Position numbers and translations under genes: made by a program
NCBI GenBank assembly: GCA_017548605.1
Contig: JAFYZT010000007.1
Span: 1-64,000 of the forward strand
Length of the DNA stretch: 64,000 bases
Source: Prevotella sp.
Lineage (GTDB): Bacteria > Bacteroidota > Bacteroidia > Bacteroidales > Bacteroidaceae
Reading direction: 5' to 3'
The notes under the pieces: model-generated
What the model was told of the DNA's origin: nothing
Seen by the model: the letters and a program-made list of their open reading frames with translations, nothing else
The model's database searches: none
In this document: positions 42,492-52,217 of the stretch, piece by piece
Layout: every line of letters starts with the position of its first letter
How positions within the stretch are numbered: position 1 is the first letter of the stretch

Positions 42492-44711
42492 TTAAAATGG
42501 CAAGCCTACGGCAAAATGGAAAGCTGCGTCCCTGCTCAGTTTGGGATGGACAATAGGGAAATGTTCTTTTTCGTTATCATAGACAGGATTGATAGCTTTC
42601 ATGCCCAAGTCGAAACGCAGAATGAAATAGTCGAAATTCAGGCGTAACCCCATGCCGTACGACACAGCTATCTCTTTGTAAAAATCCTCAAACCGGAATT
42701 GCCCGCCAGGTTGATCAGGGTAATTACGTAATGTCCAAATATTACCAGCATCGATGAATAATGCAGCGCCTAATTTCCATAACAACTTGGTGCGGTATTC
42801 CATATTCAGGTCCAAACGCATATCACCCGTTTGGTTGATAAAGTCGATCTTTCCGTCAGTACCTCTGAATTTACCGGGGCCCAGACGCCTGACACTCCAT
42901 CCCCTCACGGAGTTAGCCCCACCTGAGAAATAGCGTTTTTCAAAAGGCAGAATGTTCGAGTTGCCGTAAGGATAAGCAACACCTAGTCCTGCATGAAACA
43001 CAAGGGTGTTGTCTTCGTCAAAACGGATAGCTTTCGTGTAGTCAAAATCTGCCTTGATATATTGTGCAAAAGCAATGTTGAACAATTGATATTGTCCTTC
43101 GCTGTTTTTCTTGAAGTCAAAAGAGTGAGCTGCCAGGTCGAGCAGGTTACCTGCTGTCTCTATATTGGCCCTGATGGCATGACTGCCGATGGCATATGAT
43201 ACGCCGAAGCCAATACGCATAATGAACAGATCTTCATAGTTGTAGCGAAGAATGGCATTTCTGTTTGATGAGTCGTCAAGATAATTTGTCTTGAATGTGG
43301 CCGATATCCATGGCATGTATATATAATTCAGGTCAATGAGGTCGAGCTTGTAACTCACATTCTTATTAATATGCGACCATCGGTAGCGCCAGGCAGTAGA
43401 GAATACCCGTCGATGAAATTCCGGTCGATTCTGTAGGTTGTAGGTGACGGACAATTCCGACGAGGCATTATTGTTCCTCAGAAAATTTCTGGAAAGGAAG
43501 GGTGCCATAAAACGTGGGAAACGGAGCTTCGATTCTGCACCATATTCTATATAGTTGCTGTTAGAATAGCCTTCCAAACCTCGTATTGCTTCAAAAGCAC
43601 CACGCAACTGGATGGAAAATAATTCCGACCCACGGAAAAGATTCCTGTTCTCATAGGTTAAGGCTGCTGCAGCACCGAAATCACCAGCTGTGTTTGTCCC
43701 TTCAGGGGCAAAAGAGATGGTACTTGGTTTATTGGTACTTAACTGGATGTTGCAATTCAACTGTAGTGTATCTTCGGCCTCCTCAAACCTGATGTTTGTA
43801 TATTTCACCGCTTGCAACCGCGAGAAATTGTTATAGGTACGTTGTAAATCCGTTGCACTGTATGGTTTGCCCTCTTCGATGATGGTGTTGTTGGCAAGCA
43901 CCTTGGGACGTAAACGTAACACCTCGTCGGTTCCACTGCCAAAATTAACTTTCCTAATGGTATATTGTGGGTGTGGTTTCTCTGGAGCCCTGTTACTTTC
44001 CCGGTACGGCAGTAAAGTCATCGTTAAGTCGACGAAATAGCCGTTTCTAACAGTGTCGGCCTTGAACTGTATGAAGTCTTTGTGGAAACGATAATAGCCA
44101 TTATCATTCAACAGAGCTGTTATTCTCTTTCTCTCGGCGTCAAGACCGGAAACAGTAAACTTCAAACCTGGTTTTAGTGTCCACGAAGAAGATTCTTGCT
44201 TTGCCAAAAATGCCTGGATGGCAGAATCCTGAATGTCGTAATTCACCTGTCCTAAATAATATTGATGGCCTGGGTGAACCATGAAGAGCTGTGTGAGTTT
44301 CTTTCCTTTCTTCACCGTCTGGTGCTTCACGTAGGCTTGCATGAAACCTTGGTTCTGCATGGCTAAGGTCAAATCCTCGCTCGTGCGTCGTGCCATAGCC
44401 GAATCATAGATTACGGGAGGTTGTCCGAACTTTTTTAACACCCTGTTGAGCCATTTTGTCGTGTCCCTGCCTGCCAATGAATAGGTACCCAAGGGGATAT
44501 TGAGTAAAGAGAACCATTTAGCGTTTGGCTTTTGCTTGATGTATGGTTTAAGCAGGTCTGTTTCGTATTCAGGGTCATCGGAAAGAATGACGGTTTTCTT
44601 GAGAAGATATTGTCCGTCGGGCACAAATTTAGTTGTGGAGCAGCCCACAATAATGGCTCCCACAAAACAAACGGCAAATAGTCGACCCGATAGAACTTTT
44701 AACTTTTTCAT
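42492..44711 (-). CDS. tamL: Omp85-family lipoprotein TamL
   Basis: 739 residues. Lipoprotein signal with GCSTTKFVPDGQYLL, the hallmark of the Bacteroidota TamL group, then POTRA-like domains (about 25-330) and a C-terminal Omp85 barrel (about 350-739) with RYFSGGANSVRGW (the VRGW barrel-loop motif) and GMGLRLNFDYFILRFDLGM. With TamB it forms the translocation and assembly module in outer-membrane biogenesis. Its partner tamB lies 22 kb away in another operon. The divergent neighbour is an rRNA/tRNA methyltransferase gene. Confidence 0.9.
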   Translation of the reverse strand: MKKLKVLSGRLFAVCFVGAIIVGCSTTKFVPDGQYLLKKTVILSDDPEYETDLLKPYIKQKPNAKWFSLLNIPLGTYSLAGRDTTKWLNRVLKKFGQPPVIYDSAMARRTSEDLTLAMQNQGFMQAYVKHQTVKKGKKLTQLFMVHPGHQYYLGQVNYDIQDSAIQAFLAKQESSSWTLKPGLKFTVSGLDAERKRITALLNDNGYYRFHKDFIQFKADTVRNGYFVDLTMTLLPYRESNRAPEKPHPQYTIRKVNFGSGTDEVLRLRPKVLANNTIIEEGKPYSATDLQRTYNNFSRLQAVKYTNIRFEEAEDTLQLNCNIQLSTNKPSTISFAPEGTNTAGDFGAAAALTYENRNLFRGSELFSIQLRGAFEAIRGLEGYSNSNYIEYGAESKLRFPRFMAPFLSRNFLRNNNASSELSVTYNLQNRPEFHRRVFSTAWRYRWSHINKNVSYKLDLIDLNYIYMPWISATFKTNYLDDSSNRNAILRYNYEDLFIMRIGFGVSYAIGSHAIRANIETAGNLLDLAAHSFDFKKNSEGQYQLFNIAFAQYIKADFDYTKAIRFDEDNTLVFHAGLGVAYPYGNSNILPFEKRYFSGGANSVRGWSVRRLGPGKFRGTDGKIDFINQTGDMRLDLNMEYRTKLLWKLGAALFIDAGNIWTLRNYPDQPGGQFRFEDFYKEIAVSYGMGLRLNFDYFILRFDLGMKAINPVYDNEKEHFPIVHPKLSRDAAFHFAVGLPF

Positions 44712-44825
44712 AAGAAAAGCCCGTAAAGTTACGAAACGTTTGCAAAGTTAGCATTTTTTATCCACAGATTGCGTGTGATTTAGTTTTTTTATCCACACGA
44801 ATCGCCTTTTGTCAATCAAAAACTG

Positions 44826-44833
44826 TAATTTTG
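44826..44833 (+). promoter_or_regulatory. Promoter -7 element directly before the SpoU methyltransferase gene
   Basis: TAATTTTG ends only four bases before the ATG at 44838, so the transcript would carry little or no 5' UTR. The -33 region is weak. Confidence 0.5.
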
Positions 44834-44837
44834 CAGC

Positions 44838-45602
44838 ATGATTAGCAAGAATCTCGTCAAGAAAGTGCATCAGTTGTCGATGAAGAAATTTCGGGATCTG
44901 AACCATCAGTTCGTGGCCGAGGGCCCAAAGGTTTGCCGTGAGCTTCTCGGACATGCAACCTTACGTCTCTTGATATGTACCGATGATTTCGATCTAAAGG
45001 ACATTGCAGCAGAGAATGTGGTACGTGTCTCTGATGACGAACTGCGTAAGGTGAGCTTCTTGCAACATCCCCAGCAAGTGTTGGCGATATTTGATAAGAT
45101 GGAATCTTCCATGTCTTTGGAAGAAGTGGTTGCAAACAGCAAGGACCATCTTACACTGCTCTTGGACGGTGTGCAAGATCCCGGCAATATGGGCACAATC
45201 ATCCGAGTAGCCGACTGGTTCGGTGTAGAAAATGTCATCTGTAGTCACCAGAGTGCTGATATTTGGAACCCCAAAGTAGTTCAAGCAACGATGGGTAGTA
45301 TAGCTCGTATTAATGTCTTATATGCTGACTTGCAACAACTGTTGTCCGAAAGGAAAGATAGTCTGCCAGTCTATGGAACATTCCTTAATGGGGAACCTTT
45401 AGGTGTACATTCTCTCTCTCGTGGTGGTCTGTTGGTTATGGGCAATGAGGGACGAGGTATCAGCGAAGAACTGCGTCCATACATCGACCATCCTATACTT
45501 ATTCCTAGCTATCCTCCTGGCAGAGAGACCGCAGACAGTCTGAATGTGGCAATTGCCACGGCTATCATGTGTCATGAGTTTAGACGTGGCACCACACACT
45601 AA
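44838..45602 (+). CDS. SpoU/TrmH-family RNA 2'-O-methyltransferase
   Basis: 254 residues. Transfers a methyl group from SAM to a ribose 2'-OH of rRNA or tRNA. An N-terminal substrate-binding domain (QFVAEGPKVCREL) precedes the knotted SPOUT domain with all three motifs: LDGVQDPGNMGTIIRVADWFG, LLVMGNEGRGIS and DSLNVAIATAIMCHEF. Most like RlmB or the 23S rRNA methyltransferase group, but the target nucleotide cannot be assigned. It leads a unit with the membrane protein and hisB. Confidence 0.9.
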   Translation: MISKNLVKKVHQLSMKKFRDLNHQFVAEGPKVCRELLGHATLRLLICTDDFDLKDIAAENVVRVSDDELRKVSFLQHPQQVLAIFDKMESSMSLEEVVANSKDHLTLLLDGVQDPGNMGTIIRVADWFGVENVICSHQSADIWNPKVVQATMGSIARINVLYADLQQLLSERKDSLPVYGTFLNGEPLGVHSLSRGGLLVMGNEGRGISEELRPYIDHPILIPSYPPGRETADSLNVAIATAIMCHEFRRGTTH

Positions 45603-45628
45603 ACACTCATTATTAATTCTCACATTTC

Positions 45629-46570
45629 ATGGAAGAACTGTTAAAACATAGAAGTATAACAAGTTGCATTGCTGCGGCATGGCATACATGGCGCGATGAT
45701 GCACGAACCATTTTGCGTAGCACATGGCTGCCCATGATTGTCACTGCCTTGGCAGGCGCGCTTCATTCCCTTGTTCACCTGAGTGATGCAACGATGGTTC
45801 ATTTCCGCGAGACACAACCCCTATTTAGTGCTGTGTTGATGGGATTGGCTGCACTTTGCATGGTGGCTGGTATGATATGGCTCTTATCACGCCTTTTCAA
45901 TTTCCTCAACCAGAAAGGACGAGCATATAACAAGCGTCGTTCAACAATAGATGTCTTGGGATATCTCGTCGCTTCTATTGTAGTCATGGCCATTATAGTA
46001 GGCATCCTTGCCGTGTGTGGTATACCATTTTCACCCTCTCACCCCGAACCACAGGCAGCAATGCTCATTCCTGAAGGAGTTATTCCTTCGCAGCTTTTCA
46101 CAATGATCGACATCCCTTGGTGGGTGTGGCATATTGGCGGTGGTATCTTAGTATTTGTCGTGTTATTGCCTTTGGTGCACCATAGTATTCGCTACCAAAT
46201 GGAGCCAGACACTTGTTATTTTCACCATTTTGTTAAGGGCTTGAAAAGTGGTGTGAAGAACTGGGGCTTTCTATTAAGTACCTCGTTTGTTGCAGCTTTG
46301 GTACTTGCATTGGTAAGCATCATCCCTGCCCTACCCCTTTTCCTGCTTCATATTGCGGAATCGCGTTCCACGGTTGGAGTCATTGATGGTGATCCAAGTG
46401 GCATGCCATCAAGCATACCTTGGCTGTATGCTATCACTTCGTTTGTCGTAGGCCTCATCATGCTATATATATGGCAAATCTTCGTGTTAACACAAACATT
46501 TGCCGTCATGCGACTGAGAAACGATGTCCCCCCACAATTTCCCACAGAGTCAACCCCTATAGAGTCATGA
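45629..46570 (+). CDS. Polytopic membrane protein of unknown function
   Basis: 313 residues with about six membrane helices (around 33-50, 70-90, 112-135, 170-190, 222-250, 272-295). I recognise no family. It begins 26 bases after the methyltransferase gene, and its stop overlaps the hisB start in an ATGA at 46567-46570, so it is co-transcribed with hisB. Neither neighbour explains it. Confidence 0.75.
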   Translation: MEELLKHRSITSCIAAAWHTWRDDARTILRSTWLPMIVTALAGALHSLVHLSDATMVHFRETQPLFSAVLMGLAALCMVAGMIWLLSRLFNFLNQKGRAYNKRRSTIDVLGYLVASIVVMAIIVGILAVCGIPFSPSHPEPQAAMLIPEGVIPSQLFTMIDIPWWVWHIGGGILVFVVLLPLVHHSIRYQMEPDTCYFHHFVKGLKSGVKNWGFLLSTSFVAALVLALVSIIPALPLFLLHIAESRSTVGVIDGDPSGMPSSIPWLYAITSFVVGLIMLYIWQIFVLTQTFAVMRLRNDVPPQFPTESTPIES

Positions 46571-47640
46571 GAAAAAGAATATTATTCATCGACCGCGACG
46601 GAACGCTCATCGAAGAGCCCGCCGACGAGCAGATAGATAGCTTTGAGAAATTGCGTTTCAAGGCTGGTGCCATCACAAACCTGTCATTCATCGCTAAAAA
46701 CCTTGATTTTGAAATGGTTATGGTGAGTAATCAGGACGGTTTAGGTACATCTTCGTTCCCCGAAGACACATATTGGCCTGTCCAGAACTTCATCTTGCAG
46801 ACGTTGGAAGGTGAAGGTGTACGTTTCAAAGCCATCCATGTAGACTCACATTTTCCTGAGGACAATCATCCCAATCGAAAGCCGGGCATAGGCATGTTGA
46901 AGGATTATTTGAATAATGATGTTTATGATATTACTAACAGCTGGGTGATTGGTGACCGCGACACAGACCGACAATTGGCCAAGAACCTTGGTTGTGGAGC
47001 GCTAATTCTTGACGAAGAGGGCATGACGTGGGACAAGATTAGTGAGCTGCTCTTTGCCGGAGAGCGCAAAGTGTCTGTGAGCAGAAATACCAAGGAAACG
47101 AATATCCTCGTTGAGTTGAACCTCGACGGTCATGGGCATTGTGATATTGACACGGGACTGGGTTTCTTTAACCACATGCTTGAACAGATAGGCAAGCATG
47201 GCATGATGGATTTACACTTGCGTTGTAAGGGGGATCTGCATGTTGACGAACACCATACTATTGAAGATACAGCCATTGTTTTGGGAGAATGTCTGCGTAA
47301 GGGTTTGGGCGACAAACGAGGCATCGAACGCTATGGCTACTGCTTGCCGATGGATGATTGTCTATGTACGGTAGCATTGGACTTTGGCGGTCGTCCTTGG
47401 TTGGTGTGGGACTGTGCTTTCCAGCGTGAGCGCATCGGAGATGTGCCTACCGAGATGTTTCTGCATTTTTTTAAGAGTCTGAGTGATGCAGCTCAGATGA
47501 ACTTAAACATCCGTGCCGAAGGAACTAACGAACATCATAAGATAGAAGGCGTATTCAAAGCTTTGGGCCGTTCCCTTCGTATGGCTGTGCATCGGGACAT
47601 CAGCCATTTCGAATTGCCTTCAACAAAGGGGATGCTGTAA
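46567..47640 (+). CDS. hisB: Bifunctional histidinol-phosphatase / imidazoleglycerol-phosphate dehydratase
   Basis: 357 residues from the ATG at 46567 ([17 protein letters not shown]). About 1-160 is a HAD phosphatase with catalytic D9 and D11; about 165-357 is the dehydratase, with two metal-binding HHxxED-type motifs ([10 protein letters not shown] and [12 protein letters not shown]) and [20 protein letters not shown]. It performs the sixth and eighth steps of histidine synthesis. The longer open frame from 46420 overlaps the membrane-protein gene and is rejected. hisG, hisD and hisC follow 1.4 kb later, separated by mltF on the other strand. Confidence 0.95.
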   Translation: MRKRILFIDRDGTLIEEPADEQIDSFEKLRFKAGAITNLSFIAKNLDFEMVMVSNQDGLGTSSFPEDTYWPVQNFILQTLEGEGVRFKAIHVDSHFPEDNHPNRKPGIGMLKDYLNNDVYDITNSWVIGDRDTDRQLAKNLGCGALILDEEGMTWDKISELLFAGERKVSVSRNTKETNILVELNLDGHGHCDIDTGLGFFNHMLEQIGKHGMMDLHLRCKGDLHVDEHHTIEDTAIVLGECLRKGLGDKRGIERYGYCLPMDDCLCTVALDFGGRPWLVWDCAFQRERIGDVPTEMFLHFFKSLSDAAQMNLNIRAEGTNEHHKIEGVFKALGRSLRMAVHRDISHFELPSTKGML

Positions 47641-47647
47641 TTATACT

Positions 47648-47689
47648 CGAACAAGAAAAAGTAATAATAGAATTCCTTTTATTTGTTCG
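47648..47689. terminator. Possible weak terminator between hisB and mltF
   Basis: CGAACAA (47648-47654) and TTGTTCG (47683-47689), with further A/T pairing inside, form an AT-rich stem between two convergent genes. There is no strong T run. Confidence 0.35.
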
Positions 47690-47699
47690 TAAAAAAGTA

Positions 47700-48911
47700 T
47701 CAGTCTATCCTAAAACGATGTGGCTTTGTGGCACGTTGGGGTGTGGGTGATACTCCGCCACGTGTAGGCATAGTGGCTGGTCCGGAAGACAAGGCAGCAG
47801 GCGAGGCAAAGCCTGTATATTTCATGTAACGTTGGCGCACAAGTAATACGTAGTTATAGGTTTCGTTTCCACGCATATAGCCATAACGTACCACGGGGTC
47901 ACGATAGAACTGCGGGTCACTCAGCCGCAGGATAAATTGTGAGACGTCGTTCCAACGATGTGGATTGCCTCCATGTTTTTTTGTCAATGCCATGGCATCA
48001 CGTACATGACCATGTCCGCCATTATAACTCGCCAAAACAAAGTTCATACGTTCTGACGGATCTGATACATCCATGAACAAACTGGATAATTCACCGATGT
48101 ACCTGGCTCCACCTGCAACATTGGCCTCGGGATTGAAAATGTTCGACACCCCTAGATGAGCAGCCGTCGACGGCATGAGTTGCATCAGTCCACAAGCGCC
48201 TGCCCAGGAACGTGCCTGTGGGTCAAAGCACGACTCTTGATACGAAAGAGCGGCCAATAGACGCCAATCTGTTCCCGCCGCCGAAGCATAACGCTGAAAA
48301 AGATGGTCGTAGTTGGAGATAACCCCTCTTGCTTCACTGACTACAGGTGCGTAGACATGACGTTGCACCGCTTGGGCAGAGAAGAGAAAATCCTCAAATT
48401 GCTTAGCCTTGGCCAACAGCTCCGGCCGATACCAATGGTCGAACGAGTCAGCCAGTTCCTTGGAGTCATCTCGCACCGCCCACGCTGTGTTATTCTCATC
48501 GGAAAAAGCCCCACAGGGTAATAGCGAATCGTTCATGGCCAACTCACGTGGTAAGGGGTAGATAATGGCATCGGCTTCCCCCTTTTTCAGCCTGTCGACC
48601 ATTTCCATAGTATCTTTGCACACTTCAACCCTGACTGATACGCCCCAGTTACGGCAAAACCACTCACAAAGCATATACTGAGCACCTAATCCTCGGTTGT
48701 GGTATTCATAATACACATCGGGCTGTGACATGGTGAGGACAATCATCTCTCCGTTGGTGATGATGTCGTTCCAGGTGAATTGTCCCTCCGACTGCTGCTG
48801 TTGCTCACCAACCACTGTGCCCCAAGGCGTCTTATCCGACGGTTTCCTATCGGTACATGCCATGAGAACCACGAAAGACAAGAGTGTTATAATTATCGTA
48901 AATCTATTCAC
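47700..48911 (-). CDS. MltF-type membrane-bound lytic transglycosylase
   Basis: 403 residues. A lipoprotein signal (FVVLMAC), a solute-binding-like domain (about 45-185; GLGAQYMLCEWFCRNWGV, KKGEADAIIYPL), and a C-terminal SLT lysozyme-like domain (about 215-350) with the catalytic glutamate in ALSYQESCFDPQARSWAGACGLMQLMPSTA and ASYNGGHGHVRDA. It cleaves peptidoglycan to 1,6-anhydro products in the periplasm. MltF of E. coli has the same domain order. It sits on the minus strand between hisB and hisG. Confidence 0.9.
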   Translation of the reverse strand: MNRFTIIITLLSFVVLMACTDRKPSDKTPWGTVVGEQQQQSEGQFTWNDIITNGEMIVLTMSQPDVYYEYHNRGLGAQYMLCEWFCRNWGVSVRVEVCKDTMEMVDRLKKGEADAIIYPLPRELAMNDSLLPCGAFSDENNTAWAVRDDSKELADSFDHWYRPELLAKAKQFEDFLFSAQAVQRHVYAPVVSEARGVISNYDHLFQRYASAAGTDWRLLAALSYQESCFDPQARSWAGACGLMQLMPSTAAHLGVSNIFNPEANVAGGARYIGELSSLFMDVSDPSERMNFVLASYNGGHGHVRDAMALTKKHGGNPHRWNDVSQFILRLSDPQFYRDPVVRYGYMRGNETYNYVLLVRQRYMKYTGFASPAALSSGPATMPTRGGVSPTPQRATKPHRFRID

Positions 48912-48940
48912 AATTCTGGGATTGAGGCTTGATTTGGCTA

Positions 48941-48988
48941 CAAAAGTAATACAATTCTTGCAAAATAGCGGGAAATGAAGTACTTTTG
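48941..48988. promoter_or_regulatory. Divergent promoters of mltF and hisGDC
   Basis: Leftward, TACTTTTG at 48948-48941 for mltF. Rightward, CTTG (48957-48960), a 20-base spacer and TACTTTTG (48981-48988) for hisG. The two lie within 50 bases, so binding at one may affect the other. Confidence 0.55.
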
Positions 48989-49027
48989 CAATGTTTTTTA
49001 AGGTAAAGAAAGTAAAAAAGAAGAAAG

Positions 49028-49879
49028 ATGTTAAGAATTGCCGTACAATCCAAAGGTCGTCTATATGAAGACACGATGAACCTGTTGAGCGAGGCCGACA
49101 TTAAGATTGGCAAGAGTAGACGAACACTGTTGGTACAATCTGACAATTTCCCCATAGAAGTGCTCTACCTTCGTGATGACGATATCCCACAGAGTGTGGC
49201 AACAGGCGTTGCCGACATCGGCATCGTGGGTGAAAACGAGTTCGTAGAACGCCATGAAGACGCTGATATCCTTTATCGCCTTGGATTCAGCAAATGTCGT
49301 CTGTCTTTGGCTATCCCCAAGGAAACACAATACAGCGGCCCTTCGTGGTTTGCAGGTAAAAAAATAGCCACATCCTATCCTTTTATTCTCTCACAGTATC
49401 TCAAGCAACAAGGTATTACCGCAGAGATTCATGTCATCACTGGTAGTGTGGAAATATCTCCGGGCATTGGCCTGAGTGATGCCATTTTCGACATCGTGAG
49501 CAGTGGCAGCACCTTGGTGAGCAACAACCTGAAAGAGGTGGAAGTCGTGATGAAGAGTGAGGCCGTGTTAATAGGCAATAAACAACTGTCTGAAGAGAAA
49601 CGTAACATTCTTAGTCAGATGCTCTTCCGTATGGAGGCTGTTCGCGAAGCTGAAGACAAGAAATATGTTCGTATGAATGTGCCCAAGGCCCGTCTCTCCG
49701 AAATCATTGAAGTGTTGCCTGGATTGAAAAGCCCCACAATCATCCCCCTGGCCGACGATGAATGGTGCTCTGTACATACAGTGCTTGACCAAAAACGTTT
49801 CTGGGAGATTATTGGCAAATTGAAGGAACTGGGTGCTCAAGGTATCTTGGTTACCCCGATAGAAAAAATGATTTTGTAA
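49028..49879 (+). CDS. hisG: ATP phosphoribosyltransferase, long form
   Basis: 283 residues. First step of histidine synthesis. The long form carries its own C-terminal ACT-like regulatory domain (about 205-283; SPTIIPLADDEWCSVHTVL), the site of histidine feedback in this class, and needs no HisZ. Catalytic-domain marks are MLRIAVQSKGRLYEDT, GVADIGIVGENEF and DAIFDIVSSGSTLVSNNL. Followed by hisD after 2 bases. Confidence 0.96.
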   Translation: MLRIAVQSKGRLYEDTMNLLSEADIKIGKSRRTLLVQSDNFPIEVLYLRDDDIPQSVATGVADIGIVGENEFVERHEDADILYRLGFSKCRLSLAIPKETQYSGPSWFAGKKIATSYPFILSQYLKQQGITAEIHVITGSVEISPGIGLSDAIFDIVSSGSTLVSNNLKEVEVVMKSEAVLIGNKQLSEEKRNILSQMLFRMEAVREAEDKKYVRMNVPKARLSEIIEVLPGLKSPTIIPLADDEWCSVHTVLDQKRFWEIIGKLKELGAQGILVTPIEKMIL

Positions 49880-49881
49880 GC

Positions 49882-51174
49882 ATGCGTATCGTTCGTTATC
49901 CTCAACGACGTGACTGGTCACAACTTTGTGCACGTCCTCACCTCGACAATCAGGAACTATCTAAAATAGTAGGTTCTGTGCTTGCTGATGTGCGTGAACA
50001 TGGCGATGAAGCTGTTAAACGCTATGAAGAACGTTTCGACCACGTAAAACTTGACACCTTAACGGTGAGTGAGGAGGAAATCACGGAGGCGCTTTCACTC
50101 GTTGGCGATCCCCTGTTGAAAGCCCTTCACCAAGCACATGACAACATTGAACGATTCCATGAAGCACAACGGTTTGAGGGCCATGTGGTGGAAACTGCTG
50201 CAGGTGTACGCTGTTGGCAAAAGGGTGTAGCTATAGAAAAGGTGGGCCTTTATATCCCCGGAGGCACTGCTCCCTTATTTAGCACTGTGTTGATGCTGGC
50301 CACCCCGGCTCGAATCGCAGGGTGCAAGGAGATTGTGTTATGTACGCCACCCGATAAGACGGGGCATGTACATCCTGCCATTCTGGCCGCAGCTCATATC
50401 GCAGGTGTCAACAAGATTTTCAAGGTCGGAGGTGTGCAAGCCATCGGTGCAATGGCTTACGGCACGGAGAGCATACCACAAGTATATAAGATTTTCGGAC
50501 CAGGTAACCAGTATGTGATGGCTGCCAAACAACAGGTGAGTATCGACACTGTGGCCATCGACATGCCAGCTGGTCCGTCGGAGGTGTGTGTCATTGTCGA
50601 TGAGACGAGTGACAGTTGTTTCGCTGCGGCCGACCTATTGTCACAAGCTGAACATGGTGTCGACTCACAAGTAGTACTTATTAGTACCTCGGAAACAAAG
50701 ATGAAGGAGATAGAAGAAGAGACGAATAGACAACTGTGTGCCTTACCACGAAAGGAAATCGCTGAGCGGTCGTTAGCCAACAGTCTCTTTATCTTGGTTA
50801 ATGATACCGACGAGGCTATCGCCTTGAGCAATGAATATGCGCCCGAACACCTGATTTTAGCAACTGCCGACTACCGAGCCTTAGCTGATAAAGTGGTGAA
50901 TGCCGGTAGTGTGTTCATGGGATGTTGGGCCTGTGAGAGTGCTGGTGACTATGCAAGCGGTACTAATCACACACTACCTACACATGGCTGGGCAAAGTCA
51001 TATAGTGGTGTCAACCTTGACAGTTTCATCCGAAAAGTCACTTTTCAGGAGCTAACCACTGAGGGCATTGACAGCATAGGCGAGGCCGTAGAACAGATGG
51101 CTACAGCGGAGTCATTGGATGCTCACAGCCGTGCCATGACCTATAGAATAGCACAAAGAAAAGAGGAACAATGA
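49882..51174 (+). CDS. hisD: Histidinol dehydrogenase
   Basis: 430 residues. Oxidises histidinol to histidine in two NAD-dependent steps, with zinc. Marks: [77 protein letters not shown] and [19 protein letters not shown]. Stop overlaps the hisC start in an ATGA. Confidence 0.96.
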   Translation: MRIVRYPQRRDWSQLCARPHLDNQELSKIVGSVLADVREHGDEAVKRYEERFDHVKLDTLTVSEEEITEALSLVGDPLLKALHQAHDNIERFHEAQRFEGHVVETAAGVRCWQKGVAIEKVGLYIPGGTAPLFSTVLMLATPARIAGCKEIVLCTPPDKTGHVHPAILAAAHIAGVNKIFKVGGVQAIGAMAYGTESIPQVYKIFGPGNQYVMAAKQQVSIDTVAIDMPAGPSEVCVIVDETSDSCFAAADLLSQAEHGVDSQVVLISTSETKMKEIEEETNRQLCALPRKEIAERSLANSLFILVNDTDEAIALSNEYAPEHLILATADYRALADKVVNAGSVFMGCWACESAGDYASGTNHTLPTHGWAKSYSGVNLDSFIRKVTFQELTTEGIDSIGEAVEQMATAESLDAHSRAMTYRIAQRKEEQ

Positions 51175-52208
51175 GAATATTGGAAGAATTAGTAAGAAAG
51201 AACGTATGGGCGTTGTCACCCTACAGTAGTGCCCGAGACGAATATTCGGGCAAGGAAGCCCATGTGTTTTTGGATGCCAACGAAAACCCGTATAACGGAC
51301 CACTGAACCGCTATCCCGACCCATTACAGAGAGACTTGAAAAAACGTCTGTCCGCTATCAAAGGTGTTGCTCCCGAACAGATATTTTTGGGTAATGGAAG
51401 CGATGAAGCCATTGATCTTTGTTATCGTGTATTCTGTGAGCCTGGGCGCGACAATGTGGTAGCTATTGACCCAACATATGGCATGTACAAGGTATGTGCC
51501 GACATTAATAACGTGGAGTATCGTCAGGTATCGCTGGATGAGCATTTTGGCTTTAGCGCAGCTAAGTTGTTGGAGCGTGCTGACAAACACACAAAACTCA
51601 TCTGGCTTTGTTCGCCCAACAACCCCACAGGCAACAGTCTCGACCACGATGAGATTATGACTGTCTTGCAACAGTTCCATGGCATCGTGGTCATTGACGA
51701 AGCATATGGCGACTTCTCGGCGCAAAAAAGTTTCCGCGAGGAATTGGCTAATTATCCATACCTTATCGTGCTCAATACGATGAGCAAGGCATGGGGGTGC
51801 GCAGCCATACGAATGGGCATGGCCTTCGCCAGCAAGGAAATCATCCAGTTATTCAACAAGGTGAAATACCCTTATAACGTGAACCAATTGACACAGGAAA
51901 CAGCATTGGATGCTTTGAAAGACCCGTATCGTGTACGTGATTGGGTGAATGAGTTGCTTCGTGAGCGTGAGCGCACCATCAAGGCGTTCAGTCAACTACC
52001 CATTTGTCGTAAGGTCTATCCCACTGACGCCAATTTTTTCCTTTGTGAGGTGACAGATGCCAATAGCATCTACCGATACCTGGTGGATCAAGGCATTATC
52101 GTTCGCAACCGCACGAAGGTGCACTTGTGCCAAGGGTGCCTACGCATCACCATTGGTACAAAAAGAGAGAACACCGAACTAATCGGTGCTCTCAGAAGAT
52201 TCTCTTAA
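51171..52208 (+). CDS. hisC: Histidinol-phosphate aminotransferase
   Basis: 345 residues. PLP-dependent fold-type I aminotransferase that makes histidinol phosphate. Marks: [48 protein letters not shown] and the PLP-lysine region [14 protein letters not shown]. Last gene of hisGDC; ten bases before the stop of the convergent C69 gene, with no hairpin between. Confidence 0.95.
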   Translation: MRILEELVRKNVWALSPYSSARDEYSGKEAHVFLDANENPYNGPLNRYPDPLQRDLKKRLSAIKGVAPEQIFLGNGSDEAIDLCYRVFCEPGRDNVVAIDPTYGMYKVCADINNVEYRQVSLDEHFGFSAAKLLERADKHTKLIWLCSPNNPTGNSLDHDEIMTVLQQFHGIVVIDEAYGDFSAQKSFREELANYPYLIVLNTMSKAWGCAAIRMGMAFASKEIIQLFNKVKYPYNVNQLTQETALDALKDPYRVRDWVNELLRERERTIKAFSQLPICRKVYPTDANFFLCEVTDANSIYRYLVDQGIIVRNRTKVHLCQGCLRITIGTKRENTELIGALRRFS

Positions 52209-52217
52209 ATATCACAT

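Noticed and set aside
46420..46566. A 49-residue N-terminal extension of hisB
   Set aside because: It overlaps the membrane-protein gene in another frame; the HAD motif and the ATGA overlap place the start at 46567.
48989..49066. An upstream reading frame overlapping hisG as a histidine leader peptide
   Set aside because: The frame starting at 48991 is lysine-rich with no His codons, runs into hisG, and has no terminator or competing hairpin.
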